From Odiellus spinosus (Eukaryota > Arthropoda > Arachnida > Opiliones > Phalangiidae), in NCBI GenBank assembly GCA_963920705.1, contig OY987236.1:9348190-9412189 (forward strand): 64,000 bases of DNA, written 5' to 3'. The number at the start of each line of letters is the position of its first letter. Within the stretch, counting starts at the first letter, position 1. The notes below the pieces were generated by a model. That model was not told where the DNA came from and did no database searches. It worked only from the letters and a program-made list of their open reading frames with translations. The position numbers and the translations under genes were made by a program. Below, one piece after another: positions 50,096-61,837 of this stretch.

Positions 50096-50307
50096 CCTGG
50101 GCGGATTAATACATACAATTAAACTAAATAAAGATAAAAGTAGTTCTAGAATCGTTTCTTGAAGAGATTTATGAAACATAATTTTCTCCAGAGTCCCTAA
50201 ATTCGTTTTATTGAACGAACCTCGAATATTCGTGTTCACGGGAGTTGGTATATGAACTATTTTCTGCTCTACGAGGTTTAATATTGTGTATAAATGGGCC
50301 TTAGCTG
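50096..50307. mobile_element. Short MITE of the GGCGGATTRATAC family
   Basis: The left end CTGGGCGGATTAATACATAC then AATTAAACTA, and the right end GTTTAATATTGTGTATAAAT then GGGCCTTAGC, are diverged inverted repeats. The internal left flank AAGATAAAAGTAGTT is shared by most other ends in the window. Length 212 bp, no open frame. Other ends in this window: near 4501, 4877, 9891, 13458, 25896, 29520, 32385, 35525, 46010, 46240, 50464, 59413 and 60893. Confidence 0.
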
Positions 50308-51351
50308 TATTCATAATGTCAACTAATCTTGAACTGAAATAGGTGCTATTTTATGTATTCCTTTGGTTAAATATTGATTACGTAAATAACGTGTTAAGTA
50401 TTCATAAATATACGTGTTTTTCTATACATCTGATCAAGAGGAGTTGACAAAAGGATAAAAGCTGAGGCGGATTGATACGTAATGTTAAACTAGATAGGAG
50501 AAATGAAGTCTTTGCTAACTCCAATATAATATGAGATGTTTTTCGAAACCTTCAGGGACATATTTTTATACAACACTACAATTTTTTGGGGGGTTAGGCA
50601 GTAGTAAAGCTGTTTTTCGCGTCATTGTTAGAATTTGATTGCATTTGTGTTTATTTTATTGGAAAAAAGTCCTGTTCGAAGCGAAGTTAGTCTGGAAAAG
50701 CATTCTTGTTTCTGACTTAAAGTTAGAATTTAATTCGTTCGGTAAGGGGGAGCCTTTAGCTTTAAAAGTGTTGACAATTTAAGATGATTTACACTCTATA
50801 TGGGGATACGTTCGACTCAGAATTAATTTACAAGTACAGGTTTGCCAATTATAACGACAAACTTGTTCTTGTTTAGCTTTTAAAATTAAAATTACTTCCC
50901 TTTGCGTAATTTTTGGACTTTCACCTTTTAAAATTATTATATACGCAAACAAGGTTAATGTAACTATATTCGAAAAGTTCGAAAACTCTACCCGCTCTTG
51001 CCTTCCACTTAATTAACCATCTCTCCATGGACTGGATTGTAATGACTCGTTCAAACTAAATTTATTAAACAAAGCTAAGTGGCTAAAGTTTACATAAAAA
51101 TTTAGGCAAAATTTGTTTTGGACCATAGTCACTGGTAATATACCGTACATTACCGTAGTAATTTACAACATTATAAATACGATATTTGAAAAAACGGGGA
51201 AATTACAATGCGGTATTTTTTAAATTACCTCTTGGTTCTTTTTACTTAAAAATTAATTATATTATTACATAATTATACCGGTTTGCTCAAAATGCCTACC
51301 AAATCTGTTTTGTCTTATTGCAATACCGTATTAAAAAAATTAATATAATTC
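50308..51351. other. Non-coding tract
   Basis: Contains one more GGCGGATTGATACGTAATG end (50464-50515, plus orientation). No exon recognised. Confidence 0.
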
Positions 51352-51690
51352 AGGGTTGCCATAGGTCAGGGAAAAGTCAGGGAATTTGAAAATGAAGCAA
51401 AAAGGTCGGGGAATTTTAAGATATTTTTAAAAGTCAGGGAATTTAAAGAAATTTTTAAAAGTCAGGGAATTTAAAGATCTTTCAAGAAGCTAGGAAATTA
51501 CAATCATTATCTGCAGAAAAGATTTGATGCTGACTGTGTCAGTTGTATAGATTAGAACAAAGATATGCACGCAAAAAGTTTGGCGAACGCAATATAAAAG
51601 ATAAAAGATTAAAAATTGGGTAGTATTAGCTGAAACAGTCAGGGAAAATCGTTGGAAAGGTCAGGGAATTTGAATCTGAAAAAACTGTGG
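51352..51690. repeat. Cluster of GTCAGGGAATTT direct repeats
   Basis: At least six copies of GTCAGGGAA (near 51365, 51376, 51432, 51460, 51637, 51660) and one GTCGGGGAA, most continuing TTT(A/G)AA. They lie in one orientation over about 300 bp. Such runs of short direct repeats are typical of subterminal regions of DNA transposons. I could not find clean inverted ends (left GGGTTGCCATAGG). Confidence 0.
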
Positions 51691-51734
51691 CGTGTTTTGA
51701 AATATAACATATTTCTATTCAAAATTGTATCCTA

Positions 51735-51756
51735 TTTTTTTTTTTTTTTTTTTTTT
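51735..51756. repeat. Homopolymer T tract (22)
   Basis: Uninterrupted T run just beyond the GTCAGGGAA cluster. Confidence 0.
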
Positions 51757-54700
51757 AAATTGGAAATAATTTATCTTAAGCCTGATAATCTTTGTTTGCA
51801 ATGTCTGGAAATGTTTTATATCGAGTCTCTATTATAGTGTGAACGTGTATTTAGTTTTAATTTTGTAAAACACAATTTAATTTGAAATATGAGCGTTTCT
51901 GACTTTCTGGCGTCCTACAATTTGGATTAAAAGTTTTGAAAATCCCTAACGTATGAGAGTTTAAGGGATTTAGTCAAGGGAATATTATTTAAAATTCACT
52001 TCAATGATGTTCACCCTTTTCTAAAGCCATTTCTGGCGATAATTTAAAAATATAAACAAAGCGTAGACTGTAAAGGGATTTATATATTTCGGTCCAGGCG
52101 TTACTAACGATGCCGCGGTATACGCTAAAGTTTCCTTATTAAATTTAATTTTAGTGTCCATTCCGGAACCGTTCCTTATTATAAGTTCGTATAACGGAAC
52201 GAATTAGCGAAAGGTGCGCGCGCCAGCTTGAATAAAAGGGGCATTGTTCTTAAAACTAACGTATATTAAATTGTAAATTCCATTCGTTAAGAGTTCATTA
52301 ATGTGGGAAAAGTAGGCCAATTAGATTTGGAAGAATTAAATTGGTAATCTAATTTTTTTTTAAACAGAGAGAGTGAAATGGCGCGTTTTTTTATGGATTC
52401 TACAATTAAAAATAAGACATTCGCGTATTAAAATATTCGGGAAATGATTATCTGATATGTAAGACCGAAATCAAATTATTCAGGTTTTGGCATTTAATTT
52501 GTTTTTTCTTTTCAACCTCCCTTTAAAGGACCTGATTAAAGGGGGCACTGGCCCCCGGGCGCAAATTTATAGGGGGCGCATTCAATTACAGTATTTCCTC
52601 TGAGCTAGCTAGGACGCAATGAATGTTGGATAGAGATTGATTTTCAAGTTATATGAGCGCATTTAATTCTTTAGATTAGATTAAAAATCCCTTAATCCGG
52701 CCCTTATACTTAGGCCTTGGGAAAAATGGTGAGAGTCACACTTTTATTACAATAATATATAATAATGGTTCGAAACCTGAGACCTAGATAATAACACCAG
52801 GGTTCATAATATGTGAAATGAACTTGAAATTTGAAGCATAGTCTAAACAATTTTTGGCATGTTTGGTCTATATAGTCCCTTCATATACGATAAAAATACC
52901 ATTTTAATATAAACCAAACAAAAGCAACTTTACTAATTAAAAAAGATAGGCCCATGATACGTTTTTGGGAATAATACGAGATAATTAGGCTTTTGGAATG
53001 TTTTCCTTTTACACGTATATTATAAGAATATTATTTGTATGTAAATTATATGGCATAATCAAGGAACTTTCAAATGTACTTTAACGGTTAGGAGAACAAT
53101 TTCCCGTATGCATTATACAAGTATTCAGGGCTATATTATAACTACAATGGTATGAAATTTCCTTCATCCCAATTAAGCCAATTAAAGACACCGCACCAGG
53201 AAGCTCATACTTTTAAAAGAGAAAAGTTCTCTATTATAGAGAAGTCAAACTCCGTCATTATAAGACATCTTATTATAATGACTATCTTTAATTCTTCCTT
53301 CATGCTATGCATCGTATAATATCATTGCGTGTTTGTGGATATACATTGAATACAGAGCAAAGTTCAAGGAAATTAAATTTTATAATTTGTAGCGCATTAT
53401 TGACATAGGAATAATTACAAACTTCGATGACACTAAGTTAGTACGACATCAATCATCTAAATTCGTAATTTTTTGTTAGGGTTTTTCAAAACTTTTGGTG
53501 TACCTTAAATATCAGGGGAAATTCACTGGTAAAACCTGGAAAAGTAAGATAAATTGGTTTTCCAAATAGTTACGGGGCGTTGTTTACTTGTGATAGACTT
53601 TTGCAATGGATATATTCATTCGACCATAACCCTTATCACTAGTCCCATTCGACTAAAACATAATTCGATTAAATAGAATTTCTATCCATTGGGAAAGATT
53701 TATTACATTCATTTGGTCGCGTGAGATAACGTTTTTTGACAAAGGATCTCTATAGTTGACCCAAGAATTTTACAAAAGTTATTCTCAATATCATTAGTCC
53801 CCAAATCCGGTTTACAAAATATCAATTAACGTCTTTTTGATAGAGTAATAGTCCTATACAAGACCCTTGGTAATTAAATATATACCTTTGTATGATAGCA
53901 TTTGTATATTAGATATATACCTTTACAAATGATTAGATTGTCTTTTTTAAGATATTTTTTTAAAGTAAACGCCTCTTTTTAGTCTATTTTAATAATTTTG
54001 CACCGTAGCTCGTTAAAATTTTGTCATCCTTGTGGGGTAGTTAGATTATTTTCTATATTACTGTTCAAGGGGAGCTAACTTAATGGAGATCACGTGCTCT
54101 TATTCGTTAGCACGATTTAAAGCTAATGCGTACTAACCAATTTTATCAAAATTTAACAGTGTGCATGAAGCTTTAATCTCTGTATTTTACACTCTAAAAT
54201 GTTATGGCACTGTGAAAAATAGCCAAAATTAGTCAAATGGAAACTGACCTTAACACGTATTGAGATCAAAAACCATATTCTCATTGGAATTAATGAGAGG
54301 GAAAATTATGACCTCGGTTTTTTTTTATTCGCGCGATAAAATAAAATTTCCCGACCTTCCCTCCTAGTTTACAAAAGTAATTCCCTCTCAAAAGTTATAA
54401 TACCGAATCGCGTCTTAATGTATGCATTTCCTCCGATCGTTACTTAATATATTCCAAAATGAAACCGAGCGTGAAAAGAAAATCTTTTCGAGCCAGTAAA
54501 CAAATCTTATTTTTAAATTTACATCCAATCATTATTTTCTTATTCTTTTATATAAAAGCCAGTTTGATATGCCCATTCATTATTTTATACGCAATAGAGC
54601 GAAAGGTAGTCTAATAATAACTTTACCATCAGTTTTACCACGTGCTTTGGGATGGGCTATGTATTTTAGTTCAGTAGGTTTTGATCTACGAAAATAATTA

Positions 54701-54881
54701 GGTTAACCAGTATTACTTTTTCAAACTATACTTGTTTTTCTTCTTTTAGTTTTCTTTGTTATAGTGTATACAATGCATGATTGGTCATGTGATCTTTAGT
54801 TAATTTGCTAGCTTAATTATTAATGGAACACAACTGCAACTTGATCAATTGTTAATGTAGAAACATTAAGAATATTAACTT
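51757..54881. other. Non-coding tract
   Basis: No supported exon. A reversed TTAA-AGGGAGG end lies at 52514-52526. GGGGGCACTGGCCCCCGGGC near 52541-52560 is an isolated GC hairpin. A short direct repeat of ATATATACCTTTGTATGATA type lies at 53878-53935. Confidence 0.
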
Positions 54882-55280
54882 TATTAGACCATTAGCTGCT
54901 TTATTTTGCTATTGTTTGTACAAAACATTGTTTCGAAACCTTAAATTAAAATTTAAAGGAGTAATGAAATGTAAACCTTTTTTTTTTTTGCATTCTATAG
55001 TCTAAATATTAGTTGAATTTTTAACTATTTATAATTAGCGGTATATTATGATTTAGACCTTATTTTTTACTATCGTGACAATTGAATCAAGTTTGCTTTA
55101 TTGAACTATTAACTGGTATTTCTTTTGATTGTACAAAACATTGTGTACGTATCAAAACAAATAAAATTTAAAGGGATGATCAAATTGAAATATTCGTGAT
55201 TGTATCCGACTCGGAATATTAGTTAAAATTTTAACTTTTAATAGTTATTTATCATTATTACAATAAAGTGAATTCGAATA
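54882..55280. repeat. Tandem duplication, period about 213 bp
   Basis: Two diverged copies share GTACAAAACATTGT (54918 and 55131), ATTTAAAGG (54951 and 55166) and AATATTAGTT (55005 and 55215). The ATTTAAAGG part carries the TTAA-AGG MITE-end word, so a transposon relic may have been duplicated with its flank. Confidence 0.
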
Positions 55281-55482
55281 GTTTATTTCGTTTTCATTAT
55301 CCCGTTAAAAACCAGTATATGCATAAAACCATAAATTTGAAAAATAATATGCCCATAACTACACTTTATTTCCGTGTAAGTGCGCGCCTGCGTGACTACA
55401 CGCATAGTTAGACTCCCAGAACAACCTATTCAAAGCTTGCATTGATTAAACCATATACAAAATAACATTAAATTATACCAAG

Positions 55483-55800
55483 TCAGAATCAGTTAACTTT
55501 TATGAAACCCGTTTGAAAATGATTGGCTCGATTATTCCTCTATAAATATTTTGTTTTCTTTACGTGCTGAAAAACTAATCTAATTTTGACCCTCCAAAAG
55601 TCGTCGACAATCAAATTTGATCATATTAAATTACCTAAATATAATCAGTTTAACTTTTAATGAAACCAGGTTGGAAATGGTTTTTCTTTAAACTTTTGGG
55701 TTTCTAAAACATATTTAAAACTCGTATGATTTTGACTACGTCACCACCAAAAGTTGATGACAATTAAATATGATCAAACTTAATTATCGTCAAAACAAAA
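55483..55800. repeat. Tandem duplication, period about 156 bp
   Basis: Two diverged copies share CAGTT(T)AACTTTTA, ATGAAACC, AACT then TTTTGAC, CCAAAAGT and GACAATYAAATWTGATCA. The duplication starts only about 200 bp after the end of the 213-bp one. Confidence 0.
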
Positions 55801-56220
55801 AAATAATTCTATTCGCTCGAAGCGACGACTAACCTGTTAAATTTATAGATTTCAATCTCGAAATCTTTCTTCCTTCGTTGCGGTTATTATCTGTCGGCTT
55901 TTTAATCCATTCAAAAAACACGCGCGTAAATTGCTCGTCCGATTTCCGGTGAAATAGCAACGCGAAATGTCATTAACTGGTTGTCAAGGTGATTTTTTTT
56001 TCCTTTCTCCACTGCTTATGATATCGCGACCCGCTTTCTTTATCACGTCCTGCGACGTCGACTGCCCGAATCTTTCTGCTGAATTTTACTCTCGTGTAGA
56101 GAGAGTGCACGAACCAGTAGTCTTCTGCCTCTACTGATCCATAATCTAGAGAGAGAGACTCGAGTAGAGAGAACTGAGTACCATAGTCAAAGGAGAGAAG
56201 GAAAAATACTGTTTAAGAGT

Positions 56221-56633
56221 GAAAACTACTGTAGTTCAATTTTTACACGTTCCTTGATTTTTTTTTTGTAATTTGTTTTTGTACAATTAACTATTGTTTA
56301 TTTTTTTACTTAGAAAGAAAGCAATACATAATTTGAGTTTAAATTATTTTTATTAAAAATTTGCATATTTGAAGGACAATATGTTATTAAAATTATCGAA
56401 ACTAAAATAAAAATAAAAACCACATAAAATACGGTCCCCCCCTGGATATTGTGGAGCCTAAAGATGATTCTTGTGAATTCTAGCACGTGATAGGGTAGCT
56501 TTTGTGCAAGTATTTAATCCAGAAAGGCCTATATTTCAATTAACTCTGAGTATCTTTATTGTAAACAATATTAATTTATAATAGAATTAAATTTTAAATT
56601 AAATTAACAAGTCTTCTTTATTTTATTTTATTT
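56221..56633 (+). other. Possible intron before the 56.6 kb exon candidate
   Basis: AT-rich sequence ending in TTTATTTTATTTTATTTTCAG (56617-56637), a strong 3' splice-site context. The upstream stretch 56040-56215 is purine/CpG-richer (AGAGAGAG blocks) and could be a 5' UTR exon. A consensus donor was not located, so this is tentative. Confidence 0.
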
Positions 56634-56670
56634 TCAGATATCCGTTATAAACAATCCCTGAGCTATCAAA

Positions 56671-56874
56671 ATGACATATATTGCATCTAGACCGTCTCTG
56701 AAGGGCCACGTTTGGCCAATGGAGCAGCTAGAGGCCAACCAACGTCGGGATCAAGAGTTAATTAGCGGTCCTGATAAGAGAGGGTCGCGGGAACGTCACG
56801 CCTACGTCACGCGTGAACATTTCCCAAAATATATAAAGCGCCATTACTTCTCAAAAATGGCCCAACAAGTATAA
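56671..56874 (+). CDS. Candidate small exon/ORF of unknown function
   Basis: An ATG (context TCAAAATGA) lies 33 bases after a strong acceptor and opens 67 codons to TAA. Composition is protein-like: MTYIASRPSLKGHVWPMEQL at the start, then charged and basic, no membrane segment, ending KMAQQV. I recognise no domain. It is among the least AT-rich open stretches in this half of the window. The last codons ACAA|GTATAA could also be a donor, giving MAQQ spliced onward. The same DNA carries CCAAT, two ACGTCAC sites and TATATAAAG, so it could instead be a promoter read by chance as an ORF. Low confidence. Confidence 0.
   Translation: MTYIASRPSLKGHVWPMEQLEANQRRDQELISGPDKRGSRERHAYVTREHFPKYIKRHYFSKMAQQV
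56716..56838 (+). promoter_or_regulatory. CCAAT - CRE half-sites - TATA arrangement
   Basis: CCAAT (56716-56720), ACGTCACG (56793-56800), TACGTCAC (56803-56810) and TATATAAAG (56830-56838) occur in classical core-promoter order. Predicted start is near 56862-56868. It overlaps the ORF candidate above; at most one reading is likely right. Confidence 0.
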
Positions 56875-56896
56875 TTTTAAATCAACGTCTTCGATC

Positions 56897-56943
56897 ATCC
56901 GAATTCAACTTTGAGCTGATATCCGAATTCAACTTTGAGCTGA
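56897..56943. repeat. 24-bp tandem duplication
   Basis: ATCCGAATTCAACTTTGAGC followed by TGAT/TGAC occurs twice back to back with one final mismatch. Confidence 0.
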
Positions 56944-57054
56944 CTTCGAGACCTTCAAATTGGCAAGTCCCATCTTAATTTTAGCCCCCATTGTGTTATT
57001 GTCAGATTTTGTGATAAATTATGGTTTTAGACCCCTTAGTAAGTAAGCATATTT

Positions 57055-57134
57055 GGTCAAACAAGCTGACCAATCCTTATCCCTGGTCGAAATAGTTGAC
57101 CAATCGCGTTGCCCGGTCAAACGAGTTGACCAAT
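57055..57134. repeat. 30-bp-phased array of GGTCA palindromes with CCAAT boxes
   Basis: Three units begin at exactly 57055, 57085 and 57115: GGTCAAACAAGCTGACCAAT, GGTCGAAATAGTTGACCAAT, GGTCAAACGAGTTGACCAAT, separated by 10 bases. Each is an inverted pair of GGTC(A) half-sites spaced 7 bases, ending in CCAAT. It may bind nuclear receptors or NF-Y; that is motif inference only. It lies about 220 bp after the possible promoter at 56.7-56.84 kb. Confidence 0.
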
Positions 57135-58275
57135 GACCCCTTGACCCCGCTTAAACTACAAATTTGCCCTCGGTCAAGAAAGAAAATTGAAGAAAAGCAA
57201 GCTGTACTCTACAATTTTAAAAGTTAAGTATTGGTTCTAAAGATTCCTTATACAAATCCAAACTCGCCACTCCCTAGAAATCTAATCCAGTTTTTCTATC
57301 GCCAGGACTCAAAAATTATAGTGGCGAAATGTTTCGCAATTTCCGGATGCCAGTGTATATAAACCGGAAATTATGTAAGTTGAGTTATTACATCTTGTGG
57401 GGTCCCTCTGTAGTTTGTGCCCACCCATATTTTATATCGTCTTGAAGCATATTATCATTATTAGTAGAAATATTTAATTATTTAGACTGAATTGCGTTGC
57501 ATTTGGACGTTAATGTTTTTTGATAAAAGTGTAGAAAAACTTTAATACGTACTTAAGTTCGTAACCATATTAACATTTAGTATATTCCGGAATTAGAACT
57601 GTGAATTAAAAACGTAAAGTTTTAACAACTTAGTTGCACCAGAAATTCATAAATAGGAAAAGTAATATTTGTGTGGCTTCAGTACAGTGCGCGTCATAGT
57701 GCCTTTCCCCTTTCTATAGGAGGGGGTTAGGAAGAAGGTGGGTCCTATTTTCTTCAAGGGAAACAGGGTCATAACCAGGGCAACCAAATTTTTTTTTGCC
57801 ACTCCCGTCAGCAACGACCTTTCAAGAATGTCAATTATATATCGTTTTGATTCGCGTTGCGGGGTGGAGCTCTTCCTTGGGATATGAGTTGGAATACAGT
57901 AATGCCATGTCCTATAACTTAAAGAAGACATTTTCTACAGGAAGAGGAAATAGGGCCGGTCTAGTTCTAGACTTTTTGCAGTTTTATTTATTTTTGGTTT
58001 ATATATATACATGGATTCCTGGTTGCACTATATGGTTTTTAATCCCCCGATATTCCACGCCTATTTTATTCTGCTACCTCCTTGGAAAAGAACACATTTC
58101 CATTTAAAAACCGGTTTTCTATGGGAATTGAGTTTTCTTTTCAAGAGTGTATCTATATTATGAACTATTATATTGGATGTCATATTATTTATAACGTTGA
58201 GTAACTTGATCCTTGTTGTACTTTCTCATCTTATATATTTTTAATTATACCATTGGGAGACACAAAAAGGGATGG
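57135..58275. other. Non-coding tract
   Basis: No exon supported. Overlapping frames on both strands at 57647-58107 lack splice signals, domains and codon bias. Confidence 0.
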
Positions 58276-58289
58276 GTTTCCATGGCAAC
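58276..58289. promoter_or_regulatory. RFX X-box, best match in window
   Basis: GTTTCCATGGCAAC matches the X-box consensus GTNNCCATGGNAAC at every defined base. Confidence 0.
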
Positions 58290-58575
58290 GTGTTATCTCT
58301 TTACTTTATAACTTGGCTCGTTATTTTTGACACTCATTGTCACATCGTTTTCGGGCTTTTTTTTTTCTAATTTTCTTAACACTCTTCGCGTAGTTTTCTT
58401 GTTAATTTATAGGATAATAGGATAATCTTAACTGGTTCGGTGAAGGGAAAAATATTTTGAGTGACATTTAATTTCCTGACCTTTTTTGTACGTTGTGGCT
58501 TTATTCTTTCGTAAACTCGAATACGCGATTTTCTTCTCCACTGCCTTTATAAGGTGTCTTGGGAGTTTCAGTAAT

Positions 58576-58906
58576 CAGGGCTGCTCATATAAGCGGGAGA
58601 TATAGGCCTATAGTCAATTCCACTTCAAGTTTGCAGTTCTATGATTTGTTGACGTAGCCTAGCTTTTCGCGTGTTGCCAACTCGTGGTGAAATTGACTTG
58701 TAAAATTATTGAAAATTTCCAAATAAGTTATTAATCCAGAATATGAAGGCTTTTTTACTCTATAGGGCCATGGGTCCTACCAAAATATTATTTTGCAAAC
58801 CAAAAATTCAAACCCAAAAATCTATCCACCTATTGTTAGCTCAAATAATTTTTGCAATTCAAACCTGCAAACCTTGCCCAACTTCCTGACTTAATGAGCA
58901 GCCAGG
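58576..58906. mobile_element. Possible MITE with GGCTGCTCAT ends
   Basis: CAGGGCTGCTCAT (58576-58588) and ATGAGCAGCCAGG (58894-58906) are 13-bp inverted ends with two mismatches, 331 bp apart. The interior has repeated AAACC and CAAA words (CAAACCAAAAATTCAAACCC). No clear target duplication, so moderate confidence. Confidence 0.
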
Positions 58907-61684
58907 TCTGTTTTAACAAAACTGAAGAAATTAAAATTTACATTTATATATACCACCTTGCGTAGCATTTTAAGTTAAATGAATGAATAATATAATTAAA
59001 ATTCCCCAATATGATTAAAAAACCAGTTCGCAAAACGGCTACAGCTTGCGTTATCGTTTAGGAACCATATTCATGATCGAAAATCAAAATAAATCTACTT
59101 CAGTTGTATATAGGCGATGAAAAGATAACATTTACGGTCTTTACCCTGCAGGCTACGAAACATTTGGCTTCTTTATTTAGGAAAATATTGATCATATAGA
59201 CGACATCTTTTCCTAAGCCTTGTATAAGGCTTCGGTCCAATCAACATAATAACTTGGGTATTTTTATCGCGAAAGCCAGTAGGGGTTGGTAAATACATCA
59301 AACGTAACTTCGCTACGTAATGGGCAGCTGGTAATCGGGCAGCTTATTACTATATATAGGACGATTAAACCTACATTGGTCCGGGAACTGTTTTGCAATA
59401 TAGACCATATAGCTGGGGCGGATTAATACATAAATGTTAAACGATATTGAGTATCAAAGTAGTTTTTCATTTCGCTTGCATACTGCAGTATATTTTCAAA
59501 GGTATAGTTGGAATCAGTTTGAAATTTCTGTACGTACAAGCTATGGATTTCCATTTTTTCCCTAGAAATCAAATCGTAGATTTAACGCGCCATAGACTTT
59601 GTATCATACTGATTATTACTATGGTTTTCGTTATAATAGACTTAAGGTGCGTTCAGCAACTTTTGCTTTCAACTCTGCATGAAGTCCACACTCAATGGCA
59701 ACCTCCAGAGACGGGAAAAATGGCCCATAGGAAAACGATTATAATAAGTTTGATTTTTTTGCTGGATGCTGGTCAAGTTTTGACTATATAACAACTCTCA
59801 CAATCATTTATTGGTTTCTTAAAAAAAATATTAAATATTATTTGGAAAATGCCAATTATAGGATAAATATTTCTTGAATATTAAACTTATTTGTTACTAT
59901 GTTGAAAATGCATAGATTTAAAATGTTTAATTATTACATAAAAAGTTAATTATAATTTTTGTAAGTACTGAACGTACCTTTAGACCTAAAACAGTGTTTT
60001 TACAACTTCCATACTTGACACAATTGATGGCCCATCGCCTCCCGTAGAAAATTACAGTTAGCTCTCTAATAATGACAGCTGCATTAAAGAGAAGACCATA
60101 TAGTTATTGGTAGTCAGATATTAATTAATATTAATATTGTATTATGAAGAAATTGAGTTAAATAACGTTCGAAAAAATTTAATTATTAATTTGAATTTAA
60201 CGAACAAAACAGTTTAAAATCGCAAACATCGAGTTTGTCAATTTCTCCAAGAGTTATATTATTTTCGTCTCATGAGACTGTACCTTTAATAAGCCCTACA
60301 GTAATAGACAAGACCATAATTGTAAATGTCATTTTTACCAATTTTCTTTTTTATTTGGCTGTCGTTAGATTCGATAATCACCCAAGTACGCGTAAAAAAA
60401 TATGTGTAGTATAAAAACTACTACATTCGGCAGGTTTTAGGGATTTGTAGAAAAAAATTGTGTGAAAAAGGGAAAATGGAGAGACGTGAAGGGATGAAAT
60501 AAAATCCATTTTTAAAATATCGCTATTTGTACGAAATGTGGGGGTAAAAATAAGTAAAATTCGGAGGTATAGTTATGCTGGGGACCCTCGCGCGTGGGGG
60601 TCGCGTGGCCCCTTTTAAAACCAGGGAGGAGATGAGGGATGCATGGACGAGGCACGCTTCTGGATGCCAGTACCGATAAAAATACCTTTTTAAGTTCCGT
60701 CCTTTTCAATTTTAATCCATTGGGACGAAGCTCCTGCTATTAAACTCTCGATTTGTGTGGTTAAGATTAATATAGATTTTTTTAGAGTGGTTTAAATCTT
60801 TGTAAAAGATGTACACTGAACAGGCTCATAGTTTAGGCTGTACTAAGACATGCAGTTATAATTTAGAAGTAGTTTGCAGCATTGGAAAAAGATGAGGCGT
60901 ATTGATACACAATGTTATCCATTTTAATCAAAAAGTAGTCAAAGTCAACTTCTTTTTAAAATGATAGTTTTCATTTAGAGAAAATGGCACTGATCTTAAA
61001 TAGAATGTTTTCCGTCAAAGGGAAACTGTTCATGTTCAGTTTCCTAGCTCTAGGGAAAAGGTGGTGGAACCCAAACCCACTGGCTATGACAATATCTTAA
61101 GTTATGATTCTATTTTTATGAAGTTTTGGTGATTGGGTGAAACGGGATTGTATTGGTGTATGATCCAACTTGGTTTCAACGCTCGTCTTTATAGGCGCGC
61201 GATTCCTACCCGAAGGCGACAGGTGGTCAACTATCAATGCTTTTCTTCGACATCTATTTTGAAAAGCGCGCACTTCTCCTAAATAAGAAGTCGCTATGTA
61301 AAGCCCATACCCAAACCTGTTATTTTGGGAAATAGTTTTAGGTTATACGGTAATTCATAATGTTAGTTTCTTTCCATATTATATAACAACATTCAACCAT
61401 GATTGAAAGAAAATACAGGTATAAGAATATGCATATGGAACAAAAGTTAGAAACACTGTATTTTACGCGCGTCATCATTACGGTCCCATGATAGCTATGA
61501 TAGAGCCAATTACAGTTCATTCTCGAGTATTCTGGCACGTGATACGGTTGCTATCGCGCCGTCTCTTTCGTGTAATTACTTAACCCATTACGTCTTATCT
61601 TTCGCATTTGAAACTTGTCGTTAATCAGGCTCTACGTCACCAAAGTCATATTAATATATCTGGGGCATTTATTTTTGAAGTTTC
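58907..61684. other. Non-coding tract
   Basis: Ends of the GGCGGATTRATAC family lie at 59413-59465 and 60893-60942 (plus orientation). TCTGGCACGTGATA near 61531 recurs at 3399 and, less exactly, near 56481. The frame at 59447-59791 has no recognisable domain. A GC-rich patch at 60575-60670 is not open with splice support. Confidence 0.
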
Positions 61685-61837
61685 TTAAAGGCCTAGGATT
61701 TCTTTTGCCTGTCACCTGCCTGTTTCACTGGAAGTGGGCTCACCTTCTGAGCTTCCCTTTTGGATAGCAAGGCAAGAGAAAGCCTGGAGGGTGAGTTTGT
61801 TTTCACGGTGACAGGCAGAAGTAATCCTAGGCCTTAA
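61685..61837. mobile_element. TTAA-flanked foldback MITE, GGCCTAGGATT family, copy 2
   Basis: Nearly identical to 3173-3315 over the whole body, including the loop and TTAA at both edges. It differs by a CACCTGCCTGT internal duplication near the left arm, loss of a T at the right edge, and a few substitutions. High identity between copies 58 kb apart suggests recent spread. Confidence 0.

Noticed and set aside
59447-59791. 114-codon open frame
   Set aside because: Longest nominal frame apart from the tincar-like exon, but it starts next to a GGCGGATTRATAC repeat end, has no domain I recognise and no splice context.
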